DNA of 64,000 nucleotides, taken from contig NZ_FNDJ01000004.1 in NCBI RefSeq assembly GCF_900099965.1, positions 496,001-560,000 of the forward strand. The letters are read 5' to 3'. Within the stretch, counting starts at the first letter, position 1; every line of letters begins with the position of its first letter. The notes under the pieces were generated by a model. It was not told the DNA's origin. It did no database searches and saw only the letters and a program-made list of their open reading frames with translations. Of this stretch, positions 46,382-55,648 are shown piece by piece. This DNA is from Nonomuraea jiangxiensis (GTDB taxonomy: Bacteria > Actinomycetota > Actinomycetes > Streptosporangiales > Streptosporangiaceae). A program made the translations under genes and the position numbers.

Positions 46382-47385
46382 CCCTTGTCAGCGTGGGCCA
46401 CGGTCGAGAGCGCGTTCGGGAAGTGCGCGCGGACGTTCTGCCGCCACAGCTCGTAGGCGGGGACGGGACCGCTCGTGCCGGGCGGCACGGCGCCCGCGTC
46501 GGCGAGCGCGGCGGCCTCGGCCACGGACAGGCCGGTGAGCGCGGTGGTGGCGACCTCGGTGTGCGCGGGCACGTGGCCGGCGAACGAACGCGCCTTCGCC
46601 GCGAACACCGCGCCCTGGGCCAGCTCGGCCGCGTGCGCCCCGGCCGCCCGCCGCAGCTCTGCCAGCCGCTCGCCGTCGCTGCCGCCCGCGAACGCGGCGG
46701 CCAGCCCGACCCCGCTCCAGAGGTCGGCCTGCCGGTGCCCGGCGAAGCGCAGCACCGCCGCGGCGACCTCCGGCGCCTCGGCGCCGTGGATGAACCACAG
46801 GGCCCGGCCGACGCCCTGGTCGAAGGCCCGGGGGAAGTAGTCCGGCCGTCCCTCCCACGGGTAGGGCACGGGCTCGCGCTGCTCGTCCACCCAGCGCCTG
46901 GTGTGGAAGTAGGCCAGGTCGAACCCGTAGCCGTCCACGGCCAGCCAGCTCATGGTGGGGTAGTAGGCCGAGCCGCTCAGGTCGGGGACGACCTTCTTCC
47001 ACAGCGGCCTGGGCAGCCTCGACATGGCGAAGCCGATGCCGATGTAGGTCAGGAAGATGTGCGGCGCCGCGGGACCGAGCATCAGCTCCCTGGTACGCCT
47101 GCCGCGCCCGCCGCCCATCGCGTCGAGCACCACGCACGCCATGGTCGCGCCCTCGTAGGCGAAGCCGCGCAGCTCCGTCTCCACCATGCTCAGCCGGCGT
47201 TCGAGCTCCCAGGAGTCACGGGTGTCGATGGCCCACTCGAAGCCGCAGATCACCGACTGGGGGATGGCCTCCAGCCGGGTGACGGCGGGTGATGGGGGAG
47301 CGGGGAAGCCGCGGACCGCGAACGTCACCTCGGCGAGCGATGGAGCCAGCAAGAGCCTGCGTAATGAGCCCAGAAGGGTCGACAT
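46378..47385 (-). CDS. second DUF1702 protein, paralogue of UnbL (E2/E3 type)
   Basis: 335 aa and parallel to the downstream UnbL along its length: ELRGFAYEGATMACVVLDA, GYGFDLAYF, QGVGRALWFIHG and DLWSGVGLAAAFAGG align block for block. The two probably arose by tandem duplication and may form a heteromer. First gene of the core operon, with GAGGAG before the ATG and an A/T-rich promoter region upstream. Confidence 0.85.
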   Translation of the reverse strand: MSTLLGSLRRLLLAPSLAEVTFAVRGFPAPPSPAVTRLEAIPQSVICGFEWAIDTRDSWELERRLSMVETELRGFAYEGATMACVVLDAMGGGRGRRTRELMLGPAAPHIFLTYIGIGFAMSRLPRPLWKKVVPDLSGSAYYPTMSWLAVDGYGFDLAYFHTRRWVDEQREPVPYPWEGRPDYFPRAFDQGVGRALWFIHGAEAPEVAAAVLRFAGHRQADLWSGVGLAAAFAGGSDGERLAELRRAAGAHAAELAQGAVFAAKARSFAGHVPAHTEVATTALTGLSVAEAAALADAGAVPPGTSGPVPAYELWRQNVRAHFPNALSTVAHADKG

Positions 47386-47502
47386 GAAATCTCCTCAGGG
47401 TCTGGTCAGCCCCATTTATGGTGATATGTGGAGAAATAGGGTTGCATCTTGTTAAATGCGGTGTTTAGGGGTTGTTGTCCCTATGGGTGCCGGTGACGGG
47501 GG
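47386..47502. promoter_or_regulatory. candidate promoter region of the enediyne core operon
   Basis: 117 bp, distinctly A/T-rich (47412-47470) relative to its surroundings. It holds a partly palindromic GCAT-N8-ATGC element at about 47443-47458. All seven downstream core genes have gaps under 30 bp or overlap, so this is the likely main promoter; exact boxes are not assigned. Confidence 0.4.
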
Positions 47503-48456
47503 TCAGGACCAGGGGGCCCTCGGATACCACGGGATGATCTCCCGGGCGGCGAGCATCCTGATGTCCCAGTACAGGAAGGTGAACACGCCCGCGACGATGA
47601 GGGCCGCGCCCGCCAGGGCCGCCGCCCTGGCCGGCCTGGCGGCGAGCCAGCGGTGCAGGCGCTCCCCTGCGAAGACGGTCACGGCGAGGAAGAGCAGCGC
47701 CATGATGACGATGTTGCCGACGGACTGCAGTACGAAGGCGGCGGCGCCGTACCAGGGGTTGCCGCTGGCGGCCGCGTCCCTGAAGAGCTGGCGGAACAGG
47801 CCGAACGGCCGTCCGATGAGGAAGGCGCCGATGAGCGCGCCCATGACCACCATCGGCGCGCCGGGAAAGCGCGGGGTCAGGCGGGCGAGCGGATCGGGCA
47901 CCAGGTGGAGCGCGGCCAGGCCGAGGTAGCACAGCGTCAGCCCGATCACGCCGAACACCACCATCGACTGGATGCCGCGCGGCGACAGCGTGCCCGCGAC
48001 GTTCTGCGCGGTGGAGAACTGCGGCATGCGGGTGCCGTAGAGCCCGACGACGGCCCCGTAGACCGCAGAAACCGTGATCATTCCGGCCGACAGCCAGCCC
48101 AGCGGCCTGAGCGCCCGCACCAGACGTCCCCACCGGCCGCCCGCGCTGCCCAGCAGCGGCGCGATCGCCCCGAAGGCGGCGATGTTGCAGGCGGTGAACG
48201 TCCCCGCGACCCCGGTGGCGAAGGCGAAGGCGCTGCCGGCCAGCACCCCGGCGATCGGCGTCGCCTTGGCGTCGTGCCCGAGCAGCGTGTTGGCGACGTT
48301 GTCGCCGATGCCCGAATCGACGAACTCGGCCGACCAGACCACCGTCAGCAGGAACCCGATCAGCGCGCTGACCACGACGATCAGGGCTCGCCGCCGCGGA
48401 ATCCGCTGGGCGACGGCGAGTGACGCCGGCGTGGTCAGCTTCGCGGTGGTCTTCAT
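47503..48456 (-). CDS. polytopic membrane protein, CcdA/DsbD-like features
   Basis: 317 aa with about seven hydrophobic spans. [20 protein letters not shown] resembles the Gly/Pro/Cys-containing first segment of CcdA-type thiol-redox transporters, but only one Cys of the usual pair is obvious in it. [11 protein letters not shown] and the C-terminal WYPRAPWS tail are not diagnostic. ATG with GAGGAGA upstream. It sits just upstream of the core operon on the same strand. I do not recognise a named enediyne protein; transport or thiol redox is a guess. Confidence 0.65.
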   Translation of the reverse strand: MKTTAKLTTPASLAVAQRIPRRRALIVVVSALIGFLLTVVWSAEFVDSGIGDNVANTLLGHDAKATPIAGVLAGSAFAFATGVAGTFTACNIAAFGAIAPLLGSAGGRWGRLVRALRPLGWLSAGMITVSAVYGAVVGLYGTRMPQFSTAQNVAGTLSPRGIQSMVVFGVIGLTLCYLGLAALHLVPDPLARLTPRFPGAPMVVMGALIGAFLIGRPFGLFRQLFRDAAASGNPWYGAAAFVLQSVGNIVIMALLFLAVTVFAGERLHRWLAARPARAAALAGAALIVAGVFTFLYWDIRMLAAREIIPWYPRAPWS

Positions 48457-48625
48457 GCGCGTCTCCTCGGGTCGCCTGACCACAGAATGGGAGGCGCGAT
48501 TTCCGCCAGGCATTTCCCAGATTGCGGTGTGGATCGCTCGGCACGCACCGAGAAGCAATGCGGTGACGAGCGCGGGATCGTCGTCTTGTCCAGCGAATCC
48601 GGCAGGCGGTCATACGGGAGGGCGC
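48457..48625. promoter_or_regulatory. divergent intergenic region, membrane protein versus accA
   Basis: 169 bp between divergent genes with a ribosome site at each end; no promoter boxes assigned. Confidence 0.35.
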
Positions 48626-50356
48626 GTGCGCAAGGTCCTCATCGCGAACAGGGGCGAGATCGCCGTACGGGTCGTGCGGGCGTGCCGCGACGCGGGCCTC
48701 GCCAGCGTCGCGGTCTACGCCGGGCCCGACCTGGACGCCCCGCACGTCCGGCTGGCGGACGAGGCGTACCGGCTGGACGGTGACGACGCCGTCAAGGCCT
48801 ACCTGGACGCCGGGCAGGTGCTGGAGGTCGCCCGCAGGTCCGGCGCGGACGCCATCCACCCCGGCTACGGCTTCCTGGCCGAGAACTCCTTCTTCGCCGA
48901 GCTCGTCGCCGAAGCCGGGCTGACCTGGATCGGCCCGCCGCCCGGCGCCATCGTCGCGCTCGGCGACAAGGTGCGAGCCCGGTACACGGCCAGGGACGTC
49001 GGCGCCCCGCTCGTCCCCGGTACGGCGGGGCCGGTACGCGACGCCGACGAGGTGGTCGCCTTCGCCCGCGCGCAGGGGCTGCCGATCGCCATCAAGGCGG
49101 CCTACGGCGGCGGCGGGCGCGGGCTGCGCGTGGCGCGCACCCTGGCGGAGATCCCCGAGCTCTACGAACTGGCCGTACGCGAGTCCCGGGCGGCCTTCGG
49201 CCGGGGCGAGTGCTTCGTCGAGAGCTACCTCGACCGGCCGCGCCACGTGGAGACGCAGTGCCTGGCCGATCGCTATGGCCACGTCGCGGTGATCTCCACC
49301 CGCGACTGCTCGTTGCAGCGCCGCCACCAAAAGCTCGTCGAGGAGGCGCCCGCCCCTTTCCTCACCGACGAGCAGCTCCGCCTGCTCCACGACTCCTCCA
49401 AGGCGATACTCCGCGAGGTGGGCTACGTCGGCGCGGGCACGTGCGAGTTCCTGGTCAGCTCGACGGGTCTGATCTCGTTCCTGGAGGTCAACACCCGGCT
49501 CCAGGTCGAGCACCCCGTGACCGAGGAGGTCACCGGGATCGATCTGGTCTGCGAGCAACTCCGCATCGCCGACGGCGAGCCGCTCGGCTACGACGACCCC
49601 AGGCCGCGCGGCCACTCCATCGAGTTCCGGCTGAACGCGGAGGACCCGGGCCGGGGCTTCCTGCCCACCCCCGGCCCCATCACCTCCTGGCGGATGCCGG
49701 AGGGGCCGGGCATCAGGGTGGACGCCGGTTACACGGCCGGGATGACGGTGCCGCAGGAGCTGGACTCGCTGCTCGCCAAGCTGATCGTGACGGGGCGCGA
49801 CCGGGCGCACGCCCTGGCCAGGGCGCGGCGGGCGCTGGCCGAACTGGAGATCGGCGGGCTGCCCACCGTGCTGCCCTTCCACCGCGCCGTCGTCGCGGAC
49901 CCGGCCTTCACCTCGGCGCCCTTCGGCGTGCACACGCGCTGGATCGAGGACGAGTTCGACAACCGGCTACCGCCCGCGGACGCCGAGCCCGCGGGGCGCG
50001 CGGACCGGCGGGAGCGCGTCACCGTCGAGGTGGCGGGCAAACGGCTGGAGATCACGCTGCCGGCCGTGCTCGCCTCCGAGCCCGCGTGGGAGGTGCCCGC
50101 CCTGCCCGGCCGCGGCACGGCCGTCGCCACCGCGACCGGGGAGGACGTGCTGGTCAGCCCCATGCAGGGCACGATCGTCAAGGTGGTGGCGGAGAACGGC
50201 GCCACGGTCGCCGCCGGTGACACGATCGTCATCCTGGAGGCCATGAAGATGGAGCAGCCGCTCACCGCGCACCGGGCGGGCACGGTCAGCGGCCTGACGG
50301 TCGCCGTGGGGGACACGGTCCCCTCGGGATCCATGGTGTGCGAGATAGGAGCCTGA
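48626..50356 (+). CDS. accA: acyl-CoA carboxylase alpha subunit (biotin carboxylase + BCCP)
   Basis: 576 aa from GTG with GGGAGG upstream. Biotin carboxylase domain: [31 protein letters not shown]-grasp [12 protein letters not shown], and [16 protein letters not shown]. The C-terminal biotinyl domain has EAMKMEQPL with the biotinylated Lys. Complete and probably active. It pairs with the beta subunit at 25510 and epsilon at 50709 to make malonyl- (or methylmalonyl-) CoA. Confidence 0.95.
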   Translation: MRKVLIANRGEIAVRVVRACRDAGLASVAVYAGPDLDAPHVRLADEAYRLDGDDAVKAYLDAGQVLEVARRSGADAIHPGYGFLAENSFFAELVAEAGLTWIGPPPGAIVALGDKVRARYTARDVGAPLVPGTAGPVRDADEVVAFARAQGLPIAIKAAYGGGGRGLRVARTLAEIPELYELAVRESRAAFGRGECFVESYLDRPRHVETQCLADRYGHVAVISTRDCSLQRRHQKLVEEAPAPFLTDEQLRLLHDSSKAILREVGYVGAGTCEFLVSSTGLISFLEVNTRLQVEHPVTEEVTGIDLVCEQLRIADGEPLGYDDPRPRGHSIEFRLNAEDPGRGFLPTPGPITSWRMPEGPGIRVDAGYTAGMTVPQELDSLLAKLIVTGRDRAHALARARRALAELEIGGLPTVLPFHRAVVADPAFTSAPFGVHTRWIEDEFDNRLPPADAEPAGRADRRERVTVEVAGKRLEITLPAVLASEPAWEVPALPGRGTAVATATGEDVLVSPMQGTIVKVVAENGATVAAGDTIVILEAMKMEQPLTAHRAGTVSGLTVAVGDTVPSGSMVCEIGA

Positions 50357-50360
50357 CCCC

Positions 50361-50391
50361 CGCCCGCCCCCGTCGCGCGGGGGACCGGGCG
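50361..50391 (+). terminator. terminator after accA
   Basis: A two-part stem: CGCCCG-CCCCCG (50361-50372) pairs with CGGGGG-CGGGCG (50378-50391) with a 2-nt bulge and a 5-nt TCGCG loop, starting 5 bp after the stop. Confidence 0.6.
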
Positions 50392-50420
50392 GCTCCCCAA
50401 GGACGCAGAACGCGAGTGGC

Positions 50421-50472
50421 GCTCAAAAACGCTGGACGGGCGCTGCGCTCAAAAACGCTGGACGGGCGCTCA
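50421..50472. repeat. 26-bp tandem repeat at the 3' end of accE
   Basis: GCTCAAAAACGCTGGACGGGC occurs at 50421 and 50447, a 26-bp period, and a partial third copy (GCTCAAAGGGCGCTGG) begins at 50468 and spans the accE stop codon. Confidence 0.85.
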
Positions 50473-50709
50473 AAGGGCGCTGGGCGCGGGCCGGGGCGAA
50501 ACGGCGCCCGCCCGGACGACCCACGGCGCGAGCCGCCGCCCGCCCTGCCGCCCGGAGCCGGACCGGTGGCCGGGGTGTGCCTGGCCTGATGCGGGCGGTT
50601 CGGGCCGGACGAGTCGCGCTCTGGACTGGAGCCGTGCCGCGACCACGGCCGTGAGTGCCGCGAGTTCCTCCGCCGTGGGAGCCCCGCGTTCGACGATCAG
50701 CAGTGCCAT
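50470..50709 (-). CDS. accE: acyl-CoA carboxylase epsilon subunit
   Basis: 79 aa. The beginning ALLIVERGAPTAEELAALTA matches the start of actinobacterial AccE/PccE proteins (short beta-strand, G-x-PT-EELAAL helix), followed by an Ala/Arg helix and a basic, Pro/Gly-rich tail with a Trp. ATG at 50709 has GGAGGTGG upstream. It stabilises the alpha-beta carboxylase complex. It lies on the opposite strand to accA, tail to tail, downstream of the LAL regulator. Small and easily missed. Confidence 0.72.
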   Translation of the reverse strand: MALLIVERGAPTAEELAALTAVVAARLQSRARLVRPEPPASGQAHPGHRSGSGRQGGRRLAPWVVRAGAVSPRPAPSAL

Positions 50710-50811
50710 CCGCCCACCACCTCCACATGAGGATGCCGCCGGGGACCCGGACACGTGCCATGAGCATCGCATCCTCGGCCGGCGGCGGCACCTTCTCAAA
50801 TGTCGAGCAGC

Positions 50812-53610
50812 TCAGGCGTCGCGCAGCGACTCGGCCGCGCCCTGCCCGTCGAACCTCAGACGCGGCAGCAGATCGGCCCGCCCGTGGATCTCCAGCTTCC
50901 GGTACGTCCTGGTCAGATGCTGTTCGACCGTGCTGATCGAGATGTAGAGCCGGTTGGCGATCTCCCGGTTGGTGTAGCCGATGGCCGCCAGTACGGCCAC
51001 CCGGCGCTCGGCCTCGCTGAGCGCGGCCGTCACCTCGTTCGCCAGCGGGAGCGCGATCGCGTCCACGTCCTCGCCCCGTGACAGCGCGCTGGTCAGCGGC
51101 TCCGCCCTGCACTCCTTGGTCACCGCCTGGGCCTGGGCCGCGATGAGCCCGGCCCGCCGCTGCTCGCCCAGCCCCTGATGGGCCTCGACCAGGTCGTACA
51201 GGGCCCGGGCCAGCTCGTACCTGTCGCCGCTGCGTTGCAGGAACTCGGCCGCCTGGCGGAGCAGCGCCGGACGGCTGCGCAGCTCGGAGGTGGCCGCCAG
51301 CACCCGCATCGCGATGCCCTTGGCGCGCGGCGTCTCCTGGTCGCAGCGGGCCAGCTGGGCCTCGACGAGCTGGCGGGCCTCGTCCATGCGGCCCATCCGC
51401 AGGCACGCCTCGGCCGCGTCCGCCCGCCACGGCACGAGCCCGGGCACGTCCAGCTCCCAGGCGGTCATCAGCTCGCCGCAGCGCTGGAAGTCACGCAGCG
51501 CCAGCGCCGGGTAGTCGATGGCCATGCTGTAGCGGCCCCTGGCGTACAGGTAGTGCAGGCCGTACCGGGTCTGGAACATCGACTCGGGGACCGGCTGCTC
51601 CAGGTGGTCGGCGACGGCGTGGTAGTTGCCGGTCGCCGTCGCGGCCAGGATGAGGCTGCTCAGCGGCCCGCCGACCGCGACGCCCCAGCCGCTGAAGGGA
51701 ATGATGTCCAGGGCGATACGGCCGTAGTGGTCGGCGCCCTGCATGTCCCCCTTGCGGATGGCGATCTCGGCCCGGATGGCGGCGAGCCTGGCCTGGCGGC
51801 TGGGCGAGTGGCGCGAGGACGCCTCCACGAAGAACAGGTCGCACCAGGGCGTGGCCCGCTCGCACTGCCCCGCGTACGTGAGGGCGAGCAGCGCGTTCTC
51901 CACGGTGTCCATCGACATCTCGTCCAGGCGGGAGCCCTCCAGGATGCGTTCGATGGAGCCCATGTCCTCCTCGCGGGGTCCCCTGGCGAGGACCTCGGCC
52001 AGCGCGAGCGCGGACTCCAGCCGGCGGCTGGCCGCCACCGAGGCCACGGCCGCCAGCCCGAGCTCCTTGACCGGATGCCGCAGGTGCTGCTGGAACGGGG
52101 GATGGGTGGTGCGCAGCCACAACTGGGCGATGACCAGCTCGCTGACCGTCTCGGGGTCCTCGATGGCCTCGCTCTCGTTGAGCTGTTCGAGCACCTCGCG
52201 CGCGTCGTCGAACCGCCCGTGCCACAGCAGCGCCCGCGCCAGCACGATCGCGTCGCTGCCGCGCAGGCTGCCGCGGTGCATCGCGTTGGTGAGCTCGTTG
52301 AGATGGCCGGCGGGCGCGACCGGGTTGATGCGCCACTCCGCCCGCACCAGCATGGTCATGATCTTCGCCCGGTAGGTCTCGTCCGCGCACTCCCGCCAGG
52401 CCATCCGCAGGTAGGCGATGGCGTCCTCGACGTGCCCGTTGCGCAGCGCGCTCCTGGCCGCCTCCTCCAGCACGGTGACCAGCCAGGGGGCGCCGCACTT
52501 GCTCGCCTGCAGGAGGTGGTCGGCCACCACGACGGCGGGCGCCCCGGCGTCGTAGGACAGCTCCGCCGCCCGCCGGTGCAGGTCCATCCGATCCTGGACG
52601 TCCATGTCCCGCAGTACGGCCGAGCGCGCCACCTCGTGCCTGAACACGCCGAACCTGATCAGCCCGGTCGTGGTGAGCGCCTGCATCTCCCTGGTCACCT
52701 GGGCCGGCGACGAGCCGAGCAGCAAGGCCAGGCCGTCGGGCTCACCCAGGACGGCCAGCCCGCGTGCCACCCTGAGCGTCTCGGGCTCGCCGCGGTGCAG
52801 GGTCGACAGGACGGCCTGACCGTACCGGTCCGACACGACGACCTCGTTGGGCGGTCCCGCACCCGTACGCACGTGGTCGCGGTAGTCGTCGGCCAGGGCC
52901 GCGGCCAGCAGCGGGTTGCCGCCGCTGAGCTGGTACCACTCGTCGGTGAACTGTTCGGGCGCGGCCAGGCCGATCCGTTCGGTGATCAGCGCCGTCACGC
53001 CGCCACGCGAGAGCGGTTCGAGCTGGATGTGCCGGCACTGCGGCTGGCGCAGCAGCTCCGTCTGGAAGAAGTTCTCGCTCTGAAGCTGCTGGTCGGGGTG
53101 GCCGAAGGCCATCACCATCCGGGTGGCGCGCACCCGGCGGGCCAGGTAGGCCAGGCACAGCAGGGACGCCCGGTCGGCGTACTGCGCGTCGTCCACCGTG
53201 ATCAGCAGGGGATAACGGTCGGCCAGCTCCAGCAGGACCGTGCAGAGAGCGTGCACGATCTGGGCGTCCACCTGCTGGAGCGCGCCCGGCTGGAAACCCG
53301 AGGACATCGCGCTGCGCGACCCCTCGGTCAGCAGTCCGAGCGCCCTGTCGCGTTCCTCGGCGACAAGCGGGGCGTCCTGCAGCAACTGGCTGAGCACGCC
53401 CATCGGGATGTCCTGCTCCATGCGGGAGGCGTTGGCCGAGATGGACAGCGCCCCCAGATCGAGCGAGCGCTCGGCCAGCGCGTGCAGCAGCGCGCTCTTG
53501 CCGCTCGCCACAGGGCCGCTGACCATGGCCACGCCGCCCTTGCCCAGCACTGCGTGGGCGAGCAGCTCTTCCAGGACGTTCAGTGCTTCGGTTCGTTCGA
53601 AGAGTTCCAT
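50812..53610 (-). CDS. LuxR-family regulator, LAL type (AAA ATPase + LuxR HTH)
   Basis: 932 aa. N-terminal Walker A is SGPVASGKSALL (31-42) and Walker B-like LLITVDDAQYADRASLLCL follows. The long middle is helical TPR-like. The C-terminal LuxR HTH is LSEAERRVAVLAAIGYTNREIANRLYIS with STVEQHLTRTYRKL. Size and order are typical of pathway-specific LAL activators. ATG with GGAGGTGG; it starts 31 bp inside the upstream leuA-like gene, so it is probably co-transcribed with it. ATP- or ligand-dependent activation of the cluster is expected. Confidence 0.9.
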   Translation of the reverse strand: MELFERTEALNVLEELLAHAVLGKGGVAMVSGPVASGKSALLHALAERSLDLGALSISANASRMEQDIPMGVLSQLLQDAPLVAEERDRALGLLTEGSRSAMSSGFQPGALQQVDAQIVHALCTVLLELADRYPLLITVDDAQYADRASLLCLAYLARRVRATRMVMAFGHPDQQLQSENFFQTELLRQPQCRHIQLEPLSRGGVTALITERIGLAAPEQFTDEWYQLSGGNPLLAAALADDYRDHVRTGAGPPNEVVVSDRYGQAVLSTLHRGEPETLRVARGLAVLGEPDGLALLLGSSPAQVTREMQALTTTGLIRFGVFRHEVARSAVLRDMDVQDRMDLHRRAAELSYDAGAPAVVVADHLLQASKCGAPWLVTVLEEAARSALRNGHVEDAIAYLRMAWRECADETYRAKIMTMLVRAEWRINPVAPAGHLNELTNAMHRGSLRGSDAIVLARALLWHGRFDDAREVLEQLNESEAIEDPETVSELVIAQLWLRTTHPPFQQHLRHPVKELGLAAVASVAASRRLESALALAEVLARGPREEDMGSIERILEGSRLDEMSMDTVENALLALTYAGQCERATPWCDLFFVEASSRHSPSRQARLAAIRAEIAIRKGDMQGADHYGRIALDIIPFSGWGVAVGGPLSSLILAATATGNYHAVADHLEQPVPESMFQTRYGLHYLYARGRYSMAIDYPALALRDFQRCGELMTAWELDVPGLVPWRADAAEACLRMGRMDEARQLVEAQLARCDQETPRAKGIAMRVLAATSELRSRPALLRQAAEFLQRSGDRYELARALYDLVEAHQGLGEQRRAGLIAAQAQAVTKECRAEPLTSALSRGEDVDAIALPLANEVTAALSEAERRVAVLAAIGYTNREIANRLYISISTVEQHLTRTYRKLEIHGRADLLPRLRFDGQGAAESLRDA

Positions 53611-55295
53611 GATCCACCTCCGGTGGCGGCCAGGTGTGCGCCCGCCCGGACCAGGGCCGAGCACACGGCCGACAGCGCGGCTGTCTCGATGTCGCATTCC
53701 AGGCCGACGCCCCAGAAGGCACGCCCGCCTGCTTGGCATTCGGCGTAAACCGCCATGTCCATCCGCGACTTGCGACTGGACCGATCCGTGTGGTGCACGG
53801 CGCGCAGGTCGAAGCCGCGTTCTGTGAGCAGGTGGCGGACGCGCTCGACGGCGTCCACCCTGTCCGGCACGGCGTCGATTCCCCCGCCGTCCACGTACAG
53901 GACCGTGAGGACGGGGCCGTCGGCCGGCTCGGGGAACGTCGGGGCCTCGAGGGCCCGGACATATTCGCGCTGGAACATGCCGAGGACCTGACCCGGGGAG
54001 ATCTCCCCGCCCTCGGCGTCCGCACGCGCCTGGACCAGGCCCGCGAACTCGACCAGCAGGTCGCGCGGTGGCTGGAGCCCCTGCCACTGGCCCAGGACGT
54101 AGGCCAGCCCGCCCTTGCCGGACTGGCTCGTGATGCGGACGAGGGTCTCGTAGGTGCGGCCCACGTCACGCGGATCCAGCGGCAGGTACGGCACCTGCCA
54201 CGGCAGGCGGTCGACCCCGGTCTCCGCCGCCTCCGCCTCGGCCGCCATGGCGTCGGAGGCCTTCTTGATGGCGTCCTGGTGGGAGCCGGAGAAGGAGGTG
54301 TAGACCAGGCTGCCCCCGTAGGGGTGGCGCGGGTGCACGGGCAGCCCGGTGCACTGCTCCACGGTACGGCGGATGCGGCCGAGGTCGGAGAAGTCGAGCC
54401 CCGGGTCGACGCCGTGGGTGAACAGGTTCAGTCCCAGCGTGACCAGGTCGACGTTGCCCGCGCGCTCACCGTTGCCGAACAGGCAGCCCTCGATGCGCTG
54501 GGCGCCCGCCAGCATGGCCAGCTCCGCGGTGGCGACCCCGGTGCCCCGGTCGTTGTGCGGGTGCACCGACAGGCAGACGTGTTCGCGCCTGGACAGGTTC
54601 CGGTGCAGCCACTCGATCCGGTCGGCGAACACGTTGGGCATGGTGCGCTCGACCGTCGTGGGGAAGTTGAGGATGATCTCGTGCTGCTCGTCCGGCTGCC
54701 AGGCGTCCATGACGGCCTCGCAGACCTCCAGCGAGAAGTCGGGTTCGGTGTCCGCGAAGTGCTCGGGGGAGTACTGGAAGGCCAGGTCGCAGTCGCCGAG
54801 GAGCCGCTCGGCGTACTTCAGGACCAGCCGGGTGCCGTGGACCGCCAGGTCCTTGCACTCGTCGCGGTTCATCCCGTACACCATCCGCCGGAAGAACGGC
54901 GAGGTGGCGCTGTAGAGGTGTATGGCCGCGCGGGGCGCCCCCTCCAGGCTCTCCGCGGTTTTCATGATCAGCTCGTCCCTGGCCTGGACGAGCACGGTGA
55001 TGCGCACGTCGTCGGGGATGAGCTCCCGTTCGATGAGCGTGCGTACGAAGGCGTGGTCGGACTTGCTGGCGACCGGGAAGCCGACCTCGATCTCCTTGAA
55101 CCCCATGCTGACGAGCAGGTCGAACATCGCCTGCTTGCGTGCCGGGGACATCGGCCTGGCCAGGGCCTGGTTGCCGTCGCGCAGGTCGGTGGAGAGCCAG
55201 CGCGGCGCGGTGGTGATGGTGGCGTCGGGCCATGCCCGGTCTGGCCGGGGCAGCGGATCTGGAGCGTTGTAGCGGAAGGACTTCACTGTGAACAC
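53580..55295 (-). CDS. leuA: 2-isopropylmalate synthase (LeuA-type paralogue)
   Basis: 571 aa. The catalytic TIM-barrel motif STDLRDGNQALARPMSP, the metal-binding HPHNDRGTG and GNGERAGNVDLVT are intact, and the C-terminal leucine-binding domain is present (VLTVLYVDGG to GVGLECDIETAAL). GTG start 2 bp after the TTR-like gene stop. Normal LeuA condenses acetyl-CoA with 2-oxoisovalerate. Housekeeping leuA is usually not inside such clusters, so this may be a pathway-dedicated or feedback-insensitive copy or a different 2-oxoacid elongase; sequence alone does not decide. Confidence 0.88.
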   Translation of the reverse strand: MFTVKSFRYNAPDPLPRPDRAWPDATITTAPRWLSTDLRDGNQALARPMSPARKQAMFDLLVSMGFKEIEVGFPVASKSDHAFVRTLIERELIPDDVRITVLVQARDELIMKTAESLEGAPRAAIHLYSATSPFFRRMVYGMNRDECKDLAVHGTRLVLKYAERLLGDCDLAFQYSPEHFADTEPDFSLEVCEAVMDAWQPDEQHEIILNFPTTVERTMPNVFADRIEWLHRNLSRREHVCLSVHPHNDRGTGVATAELAMLAGAQRIEGCLFGNGERAGNVDLVTLGLNLFTHGVDPGLDFSDLGRIRRTVEQCTGLPVHPRHPYGGSLVYTSFSGSHQDAIKKASDAMAAEAEAAETGVDRLPWQVPYLPLDPRDVGRTYETLVRITSQSGKGGLAYVLGQWQGLQPPRDLLVEFAGLVQARADAEGGEISPGQVLGMFQREYVRALEAPTFPEPADGPVLTVLYVDGGGIDAVPDRVDAVERVRHLLTERGFDLRAVHHTDRSSRKSRMDMAVYAECQAGGRAFWGVGLECDIETAALSAVCSALVRAGAHLAATGGGSWNSSNEPKH

Positions 55296-55297
55296 CG

Positions 55298-55648
55298 TTA
55301 ACCGTGCGAGCCGAAATACGTGGAGTAGGCGTGCGGCGACAGGAGGAGCTGGAGCCTGATCTGGATCTCGTGCGGACCGCCGTCTTCCTGCATCCGGAAC
55401 ATCACCGAGATCTCCGGATAGGCGGCGCTGAGCCCCAGGCTGACGAAATAGCGGTCGCTGTCGAAGACGATGCGGTACAGCCCGCGGGCGAAGGCCCGGT
55501 CGTGCCATTCCTTGACGCAGCCGTCGTCGTCGGTCTCCGCCTCGGCCTGAACGCGCCAGCCGCTGAGGTCGGAGTGTTCCAGGCGTGCCTTGACGCCGGC
55601 CGCCGACCTTCCGTAGACGCTGTCCAACGTTTGAACGGCTATGCCCAT
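55298..55648 (-). CDS. transthyretin/HIU-hydrolase-like protein with altered active site
   Basis: 116 aa. The TTR/5-hydroxyisourate hydrolase pattern is recognisable: QTLDSVYGRSAAGV, TDDDGCV, GLYRIVFDSDRYF, YPEISVMFRM, LLLSPHAYSTYFGS. But the catalytic residues of HIU hydrolase differ: THxLD reads VQTLD (His to Gln), DGR reads DGC (Arg to Cys), HxP before LLLSP reads RLQ (His to Arg), and the terminal YRGS is YFGS. So it is probably not a hydrolase. ATG with AGGTGG upstream; a longer frame exists 5'. Tightly coupled to leuA (2 bp). Perhaps a binding or scaffold protein. Confidence 0.78.
   Translation of the reverse strand: MGIAVQTLDSVYGRSAAGVKARLEHSDLSGWRVQAEAETDDDGCVKEWHDRAFARGLYRIVFDSDRYFVSLGLSAAYPEISVMFRMQEDGGPHEIQIRLQLLLSPHAYSTYFGSHG

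Noticed and set aside
50812..54087. LAL regulator extended N-terminally by about 160 residues
   Set aside because: The extra part is antisense-like composition inside leuA. The ATG at 53610 has GGAGGTGG and the family start.
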